A DNA stretch of 64,000 nucleotides from an uncultured Lachnospiraceae bacterium (GTDB taxonomy: Bacteria; Bacillota; Clostridia; Lachnospirales; Lachnospiraceae), in the NCBI GenBank assembly GCA_910585005.1, contig CAJUCN010000004.1:1-64000 (forward strand), given 5' to 3'. The notes beneath the pieces were generated by a model that saw only the letters and a program-made list of their open reading frames with translations, did not search any database and had not been told where the DNA came from. Below, piece after piece: positions 17,460 to 25,211 of this stretch. Every line of letters begins with the position of its first letter. Within the stretch, counting starts at the first letter, position 1. The position numbers were made by a program, and so were the translations under genes.

Positions 17460-18371
17460 ATGCTTCGGGTAAGGTGGCAGGTTGGTTGTAGTGATGAACT
17501 GGTTGAATCCTGTGGAAAGTTTGGGGTGACGGTTGCCATGCTTGACACAGGAATTGCATTTCATCCTGATTTTGATCACAGAATTATAGATTTCAAAGAT
17601 TTTGTAAACGGCAGGAATAACCGCTATGATGACAGTGGGCATGGCACGCATGTAGCAGGGTGTATTTGCGGGAGCGGCGTAGCGTCAAATGGACGTTATA
17701 GAGGGATCGCGCCTTACAGCCGGCTGGTAGTAGGCAAAGTGCTGGACTACCGGGGAGACGGGATTATAGAGAGCATGGCGGACGGGATAGAGTGGGTATT
17801 AAAGAGAAAGAAAGAATATGATATCCGTATCTTAAATATTTCTATCGGAATGGGAGAACATACGGAGCCGGAGAGGATGAACCGGCTTCTTTCATTGGTG
17901 GATCAGGCTTGGGAAGAGGGGCTTGTGGTTGTGTGTGCAGCGGGAAATATGGGTCCAAAGCCCATGAGTATTTCCCCTCTTGGCGCAAGAAAACAGGTAA
18001 TTACCGTGGGATGTCATGAAGGGGGATATTTTGGAGAACGGGATCACTTATGTGAAAATTATTCGGGAAGGGGGCCTAGTCCGTATGCAATGAAAAAGCC
18101 GGATCTTGTGGCGCCAGGGACAGACATTGTGTCCTGCAATGCCGGAATTGAGAGAAGAGGGAGATTTTACCGCAATGCGTATGTGGCAAAGAGCGGGACT
18201 TCTATGGCGACACCCATTATTTCCGGTGGTGCAGCCCTTTTATTGCAGAAGTATCCCTTTTATACGAACGTACAAGTGAAACAAAAGATGCAGTATACAG
18301 CGATGGATTTAAATGAACCATGGAATAAACAGGGGTGGGGGATGATAAGGATTGATCGGTTGTTGATGTAG
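17460..18371 (+). CDS. Subtilisin-like serine protease (S8), no signal peptide
   Basis: This 303-aa protein is a complete S8 protease domain. The catalytic triad is D29 (AMLDTG), H61 (GHGTHVAG) and S248 (SGTSMATP), and N163 in AAGN forms the oxyanion hole. There is no signal peptide and only about 20 residues precede the domain, so it resembles intracellular subtilisins and should act in the cytoplasm unless it is exported by another route. The ATG follows GGGAG by 7 nt, but that SD is in the stem of the preceding terminator. No promoter is evident, so expression may depend on read-through from the surface-protein operon. Its position after the sortase substrates is suggestive but does not show that it processes them. 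Confidence 0.88.
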   Translation: MLRVRWQVGCSDELVESCGKFGVTVAMLDTGIAFHPDFDHRIIDFKDFVNGRNNRYDDSGHGTHVAGCICGSGVASNGRYRGIAPYSRLVVGKVLDYRGDGIIESMADGIEWVLKRKKEYDIRILNISIGMGEHTEPERMNRLLSLVDQAWEEGLVVVCAAGNMGPKPMSISPLGARKQVITVGCHEGGYFGERDHLCENYSGRGPSPYAMKKPDLVAPGTDIVSCNAGIERRGRFYRNAYVAKSGTSMATPIISGGAALLLQKYPFYTNVQVKQKMQYTAMDLNEPWNKQGWGMIRIDRLLM

Positions 18372-18417
18372 GAAAGAGGCTGCAAAAAATCTATAAAAAT
18401 TCCTATCGGATTTGCAT

Positions 18418-18446
18418 TGACAGGAGATGTTCTATTGTATACAATA
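18418..18446 (+). promoter_or_regulatory. Promoter with GntR-type palindromic operator
   Basis: TTGACA (18418-18423), 17 bp and TACAAT (18441-18446) form a strong promoter for the citrate synthase operon. The perfect palindrome ATTGTATACAAT (18435-18446) covers the -10. Its core TGTATACA fits the NGT-N-AC pattern bound by GntR/FadR-type regulators, and such a regulator is encoded by the second gene of this operon. Confidence 0.8.
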
Positions 18447-18487
18447 ATACATGACTTTGTGAAGCGCTTAACCGAGGAGGGATTGTA

Positions 18488-19900
18488 ATGGCTGAAGAAA
18501 ATAAGATGTTTACGGATAGGCCGGTGTCGCTGAACACCAAGAATAATCTTCTTGAAATAGAGGAGCATATGTATATTTTGGACGATGTGCAAAAGCCCAA
18601 TGTATTTCGGAATATGTTTCCTTATTCGGAAGTCCCGAAGATACCTTTTAATGACAGGATCGTGCCTCATAATATGCCGAAAGAAATATGGATCACGGAT
18701 ACTACGTTTAGGGACGGCCAGCAGTCCAGGGCGCCATATACTACGGAGCAGATTGTGAAAATTTACGATTACCTGCATCGGCTTGGCGGTCCAAACGGCA
18801 TGATCCGTGCCAGTGAATTCTTTTTGTACAGTAAGAAAGACCGGGACGCGGTATATAAGTGTTTGGAAAGAGGATATGAATTTCCGGAAGTTACCAGTTG
18901 GATCCGTGCAAGCAAGGAGGATTTTAAGCTTGTGAAGGAAATCGGAATGAAGGAAACGGGCATTCTGGTGAGTTGTTCGGATTACCATATCTTTTTGAAA
19001 TTGAAAATGACCAGGCGACAGGCCATGGAGCATTATTTGAGTGTTGTGAGGGAATGCCTGGAAGAGGGAATCAGCGTGCGGTGCCATTTGGAAGATATTA
19101 CGCGTGCGGACATTTACGGATATGTAGTGCCGTTTTGTTTGGAATTAATGAAGCTGATGGAGGAATACCGAATTCCGGTTAAAGTGCGCGCCTGTGACAC
19201 GATGGGATACGGGGTTAATTATCCTGGCGCAGTGATTCCGAGAAGTGTCCAGGGTATTATTTATGCGCTCCACACCCATGCAGGAGTACCCCATGAGCTG
19301 ATTGAATGGCATGGTCATAATGATTTTTACAAGGCAGTGGTCAATTCTACCACGGCATGGCTTTACGGCTGTGCCGGCGTCAATACGTCCTTGTTTGGTA
19401 TTGGGGAGAGGACGGGAAATACGCCCCTTGAAGCGATGGTGTTTGAGTATGCCCAGTTAAAGGGTGATTTGAACGGCATGGACACTACAGTTATTACGGA
19501 GCTTGCGGAATATTATGAAAGTGAGATCGGCTATCATATACCGGAAAGGACGCCTTTTGCCGGGAAAAATTTTAATGTGACGAGAGCGGGGATCCATGCG
19601 GACGGGCTGCTCAAAAACGAAGAGATCTACAATATTTTTGATACGGAAAAATTTCTAAACAGACCGGTTCTGTGTGCAGTTTCCAATACTTCTGGTCTTG
19701 CAGGGATCGCCCATTGGATCAATACATATTTCAGATTGAAAGAAGGGAAGCAGCTTGACAAGACAAGCCCTGTAGTTGCGGAGGTCAAAAAATGGGTGGA
19801 CAAGCAGTACGAGGATGGGCGTGTCACCGTGCTCACAGACCATGAGCTGATCGAACAGATCACCCTAGCCTGTAAACTGTTAAATACCACAATAGGCTAG
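18488..19900 (+). CDS. Probable Re-citrate synthase (isopropylmalate/homocitrate synthase family)
   Basis: The 470-aa protein belongs to the HMGL-like/DRE-TIM family. It carries the metal and substrate motif DTTFRDGQQ (near residue 72), HLEDITRAD, HGHND (metal-binding His pair) and the glycine-rich GIGERTGNTPLE. It lacks the long C-terminal LeuA allosteric domain. 2-Isopropylmalate, homocitrate and Re-citrate synthases share these motifs. The operon partner is NADP-isocitrate dehydrogenase, and anaerobic clostridia without a Si-type enzyme are known to use this family for citrate (Re-citrate synthase of Clostridium kluyveri), so I favour acetyl-CoA + oxaloacetate to citrate. GAGGAGGG precedes the ATG. 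An aconitase gene, expected between the two steps, is not in the window. Confidence 0.75.
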   Translation: MAEENKMFTDRPVSLNTKNNLLEIEEHMYILDDVQKPNVFRNMFPYSEVPKIPFNDRIVPHNMPKEIWITDTTFRDGQQSRAPYTTEQIVKIYDYLHRLGGPNGMIRASEFFLYSKKDRDAVYKCLERGYEFPEVTSWIRASKEDFKLVKEIGMKETGILVSCSDYHIFLKLKMTRRQAMEHYLSVVRECLEEGISVRCHLEDITRADIYGYVVPFCLELMKLMEEYRIPVKVRACDTMGYGVNYPGAVIPRSVQGIIYALHTHAGVPHELIEWHGHNDFYKAVVNSTTAWLYGCAGVNTSLFGIGERTGNTPLEAMVFEYAQLKGDLNGMDTTVITELAEYYESEIGYHIPERTPFAGKNFNVTRAGIHADGLLKNEEIYNIFDTEKFLNRPVLCAVSNTSGLAGIAHWINTYFRLKEGKQLDKTSPVVAEVKKWVDKQYEDGRVTVLTDHELIEQITLACKLLNTTIG

Positions 19901-19916
19901 TCAGAAGAGGGATGAA

Positions 19917-20645
19917 ATGGATAATTATGACGTAAAACAGGAAGTGACAGATAAGTATTCTTTGCGGGGGAGGGTCTTTCATAAACTCCGGGAGGATATC
20001 TTAAATGGCAAATATAAGGAGCATGAAGAGCTTAAAGAGGTTGCTATTGGAGAGGAATTGGGTGTAAGCAGAACGCCGGTCCGGGAAGCGTTCCGGCAAC
20101 TGGAATTGGAAGGTTTGATACAGATTGTACCGAATAAAGGCGCTTATGTGACAGGGATAACGGCCAAGGATGTAAAAGATATTTATATGATACGTTCTTC
20201 CTTGGAAGGAATGTGTGCAAGGCTTGCGACAGAGCATATTACACCAGAACAGCTTGAGGAATTGGAAGAAAACGTATATCTGGCATCTTTCCATGCCTCA
20301 AAAGGACATATGGAACAAATGGCCGATCTGGATAACCGTTTCCACCATATTTTGTATTCGGCATGTGATTCTAAGATGCTGGAAAACTTGTTGCAGGATT
20401 TTCATCATTATGTGATCCGCATCAGAAAAAAAACTCTCTCCACAAAAGAAAGAGGAATTGCTTCCAATGAGGAGCATAGGCAGATTATGGAGGCGATTAA
20501 GGCGGGCAGGGGAGAGGAAGCAGAACAGCTTGCTACCCGCCATATGATCAATGCATATGATAACATGGTCCGGAACGGACTATATGATATATTTAAAATG
20601 GAAGAGAATAAAGAAAAGGATGGTGCAAAAAGTGGAAAAAATTAA
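19917..20645 (+). CDS. GntR-family transcriptional regulator (FadR/FCD type)
   Basis: This 242-aa DNA-binding protein has a GntR winged helix at about residues 12-80 (with LGVSRTPVREAFRQLELEGLI) and an FCD ligand-binding domain from about 90 to 225. The FCD domain carries the Asp/His positions typical of metal- or carboxylate-binding members (DNRFHHILY, HRQIMEAI, HMINAYDNM). It lies 16 bp after the probable citrate synthase and overlaps the icd start by 14 bp, so all three are one operon. The palindrome ATTGTATACAAT over the operon promoter is its likely operator. A di- or tricarboxylate ligand such as citrate would fit but is inference. Confidence 0.9.
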   Translation: MDNYDVKQEVTDKYSLRGRVFHKLREDILNGKYKEHEELKEVAIGEELGVSRTPVREAFRQLELEGLIQIVPNKGAYVTGITAKDVKDIYMIRSSLEGMCARLATEHITPEQLEELEENVYLASFHASKGHMEQMADLDNRFHHILYSACDSKMLENLLQDFHHYVIRIRKKTLSTKERGIASNEEHRQIMEAIKAGRGEEAEQLATRHMINAYDNMVRNGLYDIFKMEENKEKDGAKSGKN

Positions 20646-21840
20646 AATGACAACTCCGCTGGTAGAGATGGACGGAGACGAGATGACGCGGATTTTGTGG
20701 AAGATGATCAAGGATGAACTTCTTCTTCCTTTTATTGATCTTAAAACGGAGTATTACGATCTTGGTTTGGAGCACCGGAATGAGACGGATGACCAGGTGA
20801 CGGTTGACAGCGCGGAGGCAACCAAAAAGTATGGCGTGGCAGTAAAGTGTGCAACGATTACACCGAATGCGGCAAGAATGACAGAGTACAACTTAAAGGA
20901 AATGTGGAAAAGCCCTAACGGGACGATACGGGCTATTTTGGATGGGACAGTTTTTCGTGCGCCAATCTTGGTGAAAGGGATTGTACCTTATGTTTCCAAT
21001 TGGACAAAGCCTATTACCATTGCCCGTCATGCTTATGGCGATGTATATAAGAATACGGAAATTAAGGTTCCGGGAAAAGGGAAGGCCGAGCTGGTCTTTA
21101 CGGCGGAGGACGGAACGGAAGTAAGGGAGCTGATTCATAATTTTGATGGCGCGGGAATTTTACAGGGAATACACAACACACAGAAGTCTATATCCAGTTT
21201 TGCGCGAGCATGTTTTGAATATGCGATTGACACCAAGCAGGATCTCTGGTTTGCCACCAAGGATACGATATCGAAGAAATATGACCATACGTTTAAAGAC
21301 ATTTTCCAGGAGATTTATGATGAGGAGTACAAGGTAAAATTTGAGGAACTTGGCATTGAGTATTTTTATACTTTAATTGATGACGCAGTAGCCCGTGTGA
21401 TCAGATCTGAGGGAGGATTTATCTGGGCCTGCAAGAATTATGACGGGGATGTGATGTCGGATATGGTCGCTACCGCTTATGGAGATCTTTCTATGATGAC
21501 TTCCGTACTGGTTTCACCGTCAGGCGTTTATGAGTATGAGGCAGCCCACGGAACCGTACAGCGTCATTATTATAAACATTTAAAAGGAGAAGAGACTTCC
21601 ACCAATTCTATCGCCACTATTTTTGCATGGACAGGGGCGATTAGAAAGAGGGGAGAACTGGATCACATCCCGGAGCTTTCTGCATTTGCGGATAAACTGG
21701 AAAAGGCATGTGTTAAGACCGTGGAGGATGGAAAGATGACCAAGAGCCTTTCTTTGATCTCCACTTGCAAAAACCCCACGATCTTAAACAGTCTTGATTT
21801 TATTAAAGCGATCAGGGAAACGTTAGAACAGATGTTATAG
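20632..21840 (+). CDS. icd: NADP-dependent isocitrate dehydrogenase
   Basis: This enzyme oxidises isocitrate to 2-oxoglutarate and CO2 with NADP+, supplying glutamate carbon and NADPH. The 402-aa protein matches the family that includes eukaryotic and Thermotoga-type enzymes. It has the N-terminal MTTPLVEMDGDEMTRILW, the substrate loop KSPNGTIR and the motif YDGDVMSD, plus AAHGTVQRHY near the coenzyme site. GTG at 20632 is chosen because it gives the standard length and has AAAGGA 11 nt upstream; the ATG at 20620 sits on the SD itself. It overlaps the GntR gene. Its 3' end overlaps that of the convergent ABC-F gene by 6 bp, with no terminator between them. Confidence 0.95.
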   Translation: MEKIKMTTPLVEMDGDEMTRILWKMIKDELLLPFIDLKTEYYDLGLEHRNETDDQVTVDSAEATKKYGVAVKCATITPNAARMTEYNLKEMWKSPNGTIRAILDGTVFRAPILVKGIVPYVSNWTKPITIARHAYGDVYKNTEIKVPGKGKAELVFTAEDGTEVRELIHNFDGAGILQGIHNTQKSISSFARACFEYAIDTKQDLWFATKDTISKKYDHTFKDIFQEIYDEEYKVKFEELGIEYFYTLIDDAVARVIRSEGGFIWACKNYDGDVMSDMVATAYGDLSMMTSVLVSPSGVYEYEAAHGTVQRHYYKHLKGEETSTNSIATIFAWTGAIRKRGELDHIPELSAFADKLEKACVKTVEDGKMTKSLSLISTCKNPTILNSLDFIKAIRETLEQML

Positions 21841-23754
21841 AAGTTCTGCAAGAGTTTCCCATTGTTCATAGAGGAATGTAAGCTGGGAGGCAATTGCCTC
21901 CTGGCTTATGGACAATTCATGTAGTTTGGCAGCATCCGTGGCAATTTGTGGATTTGCCATTTCCGATTCTAATTCGCGTTGCCTGGCTTCTAAAGAGGCA
22001 ATTTCTGATTCGCATTTTTTCAGGTCGTTTTCCCTTTTGCGCTGTTTTGCCTGGGATTCCTTCTTATGCAGCCAATCCTGTTTCGTTTCTGAAACAAAGC
22101 CCGTACCGGAAAGGCAATCGGCATGTTTATCTGACGCAGCGTTTTCCGTGGATTTTCTTTTTTCAAGGTAATAATCATAATTTCCAAGATAGCAGGTAAG
22201 TGATCCCTCCGCCAGATCAAGGATCCGGCTTGCCGTCCGGTTGATAAAATAACGGTCATGGGAGACATAAAGCAGGGTGCCTTCATAAGCGTTTAAAGCG
22301 TCTTCCAATATTTCTTTGGACATAATATCCAAGTGGTTGGTTGGCTCGTCCAAAATCAGGAAATTGGACTCTGAGAGCATTAACTTGGCAAGGGAAAGGC
22401 GCCCCCGTTCTCCTCCGCTTAAGTATTCGATGCGTTTGAAAACTTCATCTCCGGTAAAAAGAAAGGCGGCCAGGGTATTTCGTATTTCGGTATTATTCAG
22501 ATAAGGATAGTCATCGGATATTTCTTCAAATAAAGTTTTGTCAGGATGAAGCACATGGTGTTCCTGGTCATAATAACCGATATGCACATTCGTTCCTAAA
22601 CTGATAGAACCGGCATCCGCATCCAAAAGACCGTTTATAATCTTCAAAATGGTAGTTTTTCCGGTGCCATTATCACCAATGATGGCAACGTGTTCCCCCC
22701 GTTTGATATCCATTTCAATGCCTGAAAAAAGCAGTTGCTTTCCAAAGGATTTTGTAAGCCCTTCCATGTGAAGGACATCGTTTCCGCTGGTATACCGGGG
22801 AACGAGGGATAGATGGATGTCAGTCCTGGCCTGTGTCGGTTTTTCCAAAACCTCAATCTTATTTAACATTTTTTCCCGGCTTTCCGCCCGCTTTATGGAC
22901 TTCTCCCGATTAAAGGACCTTAACTTTTCAATAACAGCTTCCTGATGCTTAATTTCCTGCTGCTGCCGTAAATAGGCTTTGATTGCAGCAGTGCGGAGCT
23001 GTTCCTTTTTTACGGCATAATCGGAATAATTCCCCATAAATGAGGTGGCCTTTGTCTGGTCAATTTCTATGATTTTTTCTGCAATCCGGTCCAGGAAATA
23101 TCTGTCATGTGACACGATAAGGACTGCGCCCTTATAATTCAGCAGATAGGTTTCCAGCCATGCAATCGAGTTTAAGTCCAAGTGATTGGTCGGCTCATCC
23201 AAAACAATCAAGTCTGGTTTCAGGAGTAAAAGGCGGCCCAGTGCAACCCGCGTTTTTTGGCCGCCGGAGAGAGTAGAAATTTTTTTGCTAAATTCCGGTT
23301 CCGAAAAACCCAGTCCCTTTAGGACGCCAACAATTTCACTCTTGTAGGAATATCCGCCTGCATACTCGAAAGAATGGGTTAGACGTGTATAGGATTCCAT
23401 AAGCTGTGCCAGTTCGTCGCCGGATAAATGTTTCATGGAATGTTCCATCTGGCGGATTTTTTCCTCCATGGCGATCACATCCGCCTTTACAGAAAGCAGT
23501 TCATCATAGATGCTATTTTCACTGTCCACATTTTGGTTTTGGGCTAGATACCCAAGAGTCTTATCCTTAGACAGGGTAACCATCCCTTCATCGGGAGACT
23601 GTTCTCCGACAATGATACGCAAAAGAGTGGTCTTACCGGCGCCATTGATTCCCACAATAGCTGCTTTCTCATAATCCTCGATATGGAAAGATACGCCTGC
23701 AAGGACAGGTTGCTCATGAAATGCTTTTGATATATTTTGACACGATAAAATCAT
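21835..23754 (-). CDS. ABC-F family ATPase
   Basis: The 639-aa protein has two ABC ATPase domains in tandem and no transmembrane segments, the mark of ABC-F proteins that act on ribosomes. Domain 1 has GINGAGKTT, LSGGQKTRVALG and LIVLDEPTNHLDL. Domain 2 has GDNGTGKTT, LSGGERGRLSLA and FLILDEPTNHLDI. A charged P-site-tRNA-interaction-type linker lies between them (about residues 240-310), and a C-terminal coiled coil (about 545-630) resembles the Uup/YdiF type. A housekeeping role in translation is more likely than antibiotic resistance, but resistance cannot be excluded. AAGGAG lies 11 nt before the ATG. It is transcribed divergently from rex. Confidence 0.92.
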   Translation of the reverse strand: MILSCQNISKAFHEQPVLAGVSFHIEDYEKAAIVGINGAGKTTLLRIIVGEQSPDEGMVTLSKDKTLGYLAQNQNVDSENSIYDELLSVKADVIAMEEKIRQMEHSMKHLSGDELAQLMESYTRLTHSFEYAGGYSYKSEIVGVLKGLGFSEPEFSKKISTLSGGQKTRVALGRLLLLKPDLIVLDEPTNHLDLNSIAWLETYLLNYKGAVLIVSHDRYFLDRIAEKIIEIDQTKATSFMGNYSDYAVKKEQLRTAAIKAYLRQQQEIKHQEAVIEKLRSFNREKSIKRAESREKMLNKIEVLEKPTQARTDIHLSLVPRYTSGNDVLHMEGLTKSFGKQLLFSGIEMDIKRGEHVAIIGDNGTGKTTILKIINGLLDADAGSISLGTNVHIGYYDQEHHVLHPDKTLFEEISDDYPYLNNTEIRNTLAAFLFTGDEVFKRIEYLSGGERGRLSLAKLMLSESNFLILDEPTNHLDIMSKEILEDALNAYEGTLLYVSHDRYFINRTASRILDLAEGSLTCYLGNYDYYLEKRKSTENAASDKHADCLSGTGFVSETKQDWLHKKESQAKQRKRENDLKKCESEIASLEARQRELESEMANPQIATDAAKLHELSISQEAIASQLTFLYEQWETLAELL

Positions 23755-23797
23755 TTTGGTGACAACTCCTTATGTAATGATCATAGTTTCTTGTATC

Positions 23798-23859
23798 AGT
23801 TTACAGATGATAAAAGGGAATGTCAATGAATTGACATTATTTTGGCAGTGTTATATATT
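23798..23859. promoter_or_regulatory. Divergent promoters sharing a palindrome of -35 boxes (ABC-F / rex)
   Basis: AATGTCAATGAATTGACATT (23819-23838) is a palindrome with 9-bp arms that contains two TTGACA boxes facing away from each other. Rightward, TTGACA (23831-23836), 17 bp and TATATT (23854-23859) would drive rex. Leftward, TTGACA (23826-23821), 17 bp and TAAACT (23803-23798) would drive the ABC-F gene. The two polymerases would compete. Confidence 0.7.
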
Positions 23860-23893
23860 TATTATGAAGAAACAGTAATAGGAGGAGATCTAG

Positions 23894-24535
23894 GTGGAAA
23901 ATAAAGAGATCTCGCAGGCAGTCATAGGCAGGCTGCCAAGATATTTCCGGTATTTAGGTGAATTAAAGGATCAGGGGATCGAAAGGATATCCTCTCAGGA
24001 ACTGAGTGACATCATGGATGTGACAGCATCCCAGATCCGTCAGGATTTTAATAATTTTGGGGGGTTCGGCCAGCAGGGATATGGCTATAAGGTAGAGTAT
24101 CTCTATGAGGAGATTGGCAAAATATTAGGGCTGGATAAAACTCATAATTTGATCATTATCGGCGCGGGAAACCTGGGGCAGGCGCTTGCCAATTACATGA
24201 ATTTTGAAAGAAGAGGATTCCTCTTTCGGGGGATATTTGACAATGATCCGGCCCTATATGGCAAAAAGATCAGGGAAATGGAAGTAAAGCCCATAGAGGA
24301 GATGGAAAGTTTCGTGAGGGAGAACCAGATCGATATTGCAGTCCTTACAATTCCTAAGTCCAGTGCGGAGTCGGTTGCCAAAAGGCTTGTGGATAACGGA
24401 ATCAAGGGAATATGGAATTTTGCACATGTGGATTTGGATGTGCCTAAACGGATCCAGGTTGAAAACGTGCATTTGTCGGACAGTGTGATGAAGCTGACGT
24501 ATAATATTCATCGTTATGAGCAGGAGGAAAAATGA
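23894..24535 (+). CDS. rex: Redox-sensing transcriptional repressor Rex
   Basis: Rex binds DNA when NADH is low and releases it when NADH rises, tuning fermentation and respiration genes. The 213-aa protein has an N-terminal winged helix (about residues 1-78, with SQELSDIMDVTASQIRQDF) and a Rossmann domain with GAGNLGQAL near residue 91, followed by the FDNDP motif. A domain-swapped C-terminal helix completes the family architecture. The start is GTG with TAGGAGGAGA upstream. I do not see a typical Rex operator (TTGTGAA-type) in its own promoter. A coiled-coil protein follows 1 bp after its stop. Confidence 0.96.
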   Translation: MENKEISQAVIGRLPRYFRYLGELKDQGIERISSQELSDIMDVTASQIRQDFNNFGGFGQQGYGYKVEYLYEEIGKILGLDKTHNLIIIGAGNLGQALANYMNFERRGFLFRGIFDNDPALYGKKIREMEVKPIEEMESFVRENQIDIAVLTIPKSSAESVAKRLVDNGIKGIWNFAHVDLDVPKRIQVENVHLSDSVMKLTYNIHRYEQEEK

Positions 24536-24536
24536 T

Positions 24537-25142
24537 ATGTCCAGGACAGAAGATCTTTATAAACCAGCGCTGGAAAAAACACAGATCCCTTTACTTACGT
24601 TAGACCATAAGTGGCATCAGTTGTTTACCCAAGTAGAACCAGACAGAACGGTGAGACGTCTGGAGAAAGAATTGAACGAACTGCTGAAAGAACAGAGCCG
24701 GATAAAAGGCGAAGTTGATAAAGTCAGGACATTAAAAAAGAAATTGATGAAGGAAATTGTTGACAATGCCGAGAGTTCTTCATCAGGCCATAATGAAAAG
24801 GCGCAGAAAAAGGCGGAAGAGAATACCCGTCTAATCAATGACTGCAATGATAAGCTGGACGGATACAGAGAAAAAATAAAATTGCTTCCGGAGAAGATCG
24901 ACAAGGTAAACACGGAACTGATGCTCCGCACAATGGAAATCTGTTATGACCGGATTAAAAAGAATGAAATCGAGATCAGTGAAACCACACAGTGGGTATC
25001 GGCAATCAGGATAGAACTTAAAAAGCGTTTGATCCAGAAACAGGAACAGGAGATGATGAATCAGGCGTTATACTCCTATATGCATGATATTTTTGGTGCG
25101 GAAGTCATTGAATTGTTTGATATGAAATATAAGAAGGATTAA
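24537..25142 (+). CDS. Predicted coiled-coil cytoplasmic protein of unknown function
   Basis: This 201-aa protein has no recognised catalytic motif. Residues 35-155 are rich in Lys, Glu and Leu in heptad-like spacing, which suggests two long coiled-coil helices broken by a Ser/His segment (about residues 79-84). There is no signal peptide or membrane segment. The ATG at 24537 follows AGGAGG by 10 nt and starts just after the rex stop, so it is co-transcribed with rex. An earlier ATG at 24516 precedes the SD and is rejected. A strong hairpin follows. Confidence 0.75.
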   Translation: MSRTEDLYKPALEKTQIPLLTLDHKWHQLFTQVEPDRTVRRLEKELNELLKEQSRIKGEVDKVRTLKKKLMKEIVDNAESSSSGHNEKAQKKAEENTRLINDCNDKLDGYREKIKLLPEKIDKVNTELMLRTMEICYDRIKKNEIEISETTQWVSAIRIELKKRLIQKQEQEMMNQALYSYMHDIFGAEVIELFDMKYKKD

Positions 25143-25176
25143 AATGCGCCATAGCCGCTGCGGTGTGGCGCATTTT
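25141..25176 (+). terminator. Terminator hairpin after the rex operon
   Basis: AAAATGCGCCA (25141-25151) pairs perfectly with TGGCGCATTTT (25166-25176), with further CCGC/GCGG pairing inside. The A-rich left and T-rich right flanks make it bidirectional in principle. Confidence 0.85.
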
Positions 25177-25211
25177 CAACAGGTTAGAAGGTTAGGAAAG
25201 GACGAGATGGT

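Noticed and set aside
18260..19087. Minus-strand open frame (275 codons) opposite the subtilase end and the citrate synthase gene
   Set aside because: It crosses the strong promoter of the opposite strand and shows no family motif.
21835..23754. Calling the ABC-F gene an antibiotic-resistance determinant
   Set aside because: Sequence features fit housekeeping ABC-F types such as Uup/YdiF, and there is no attenuator-type leader or mobile context.
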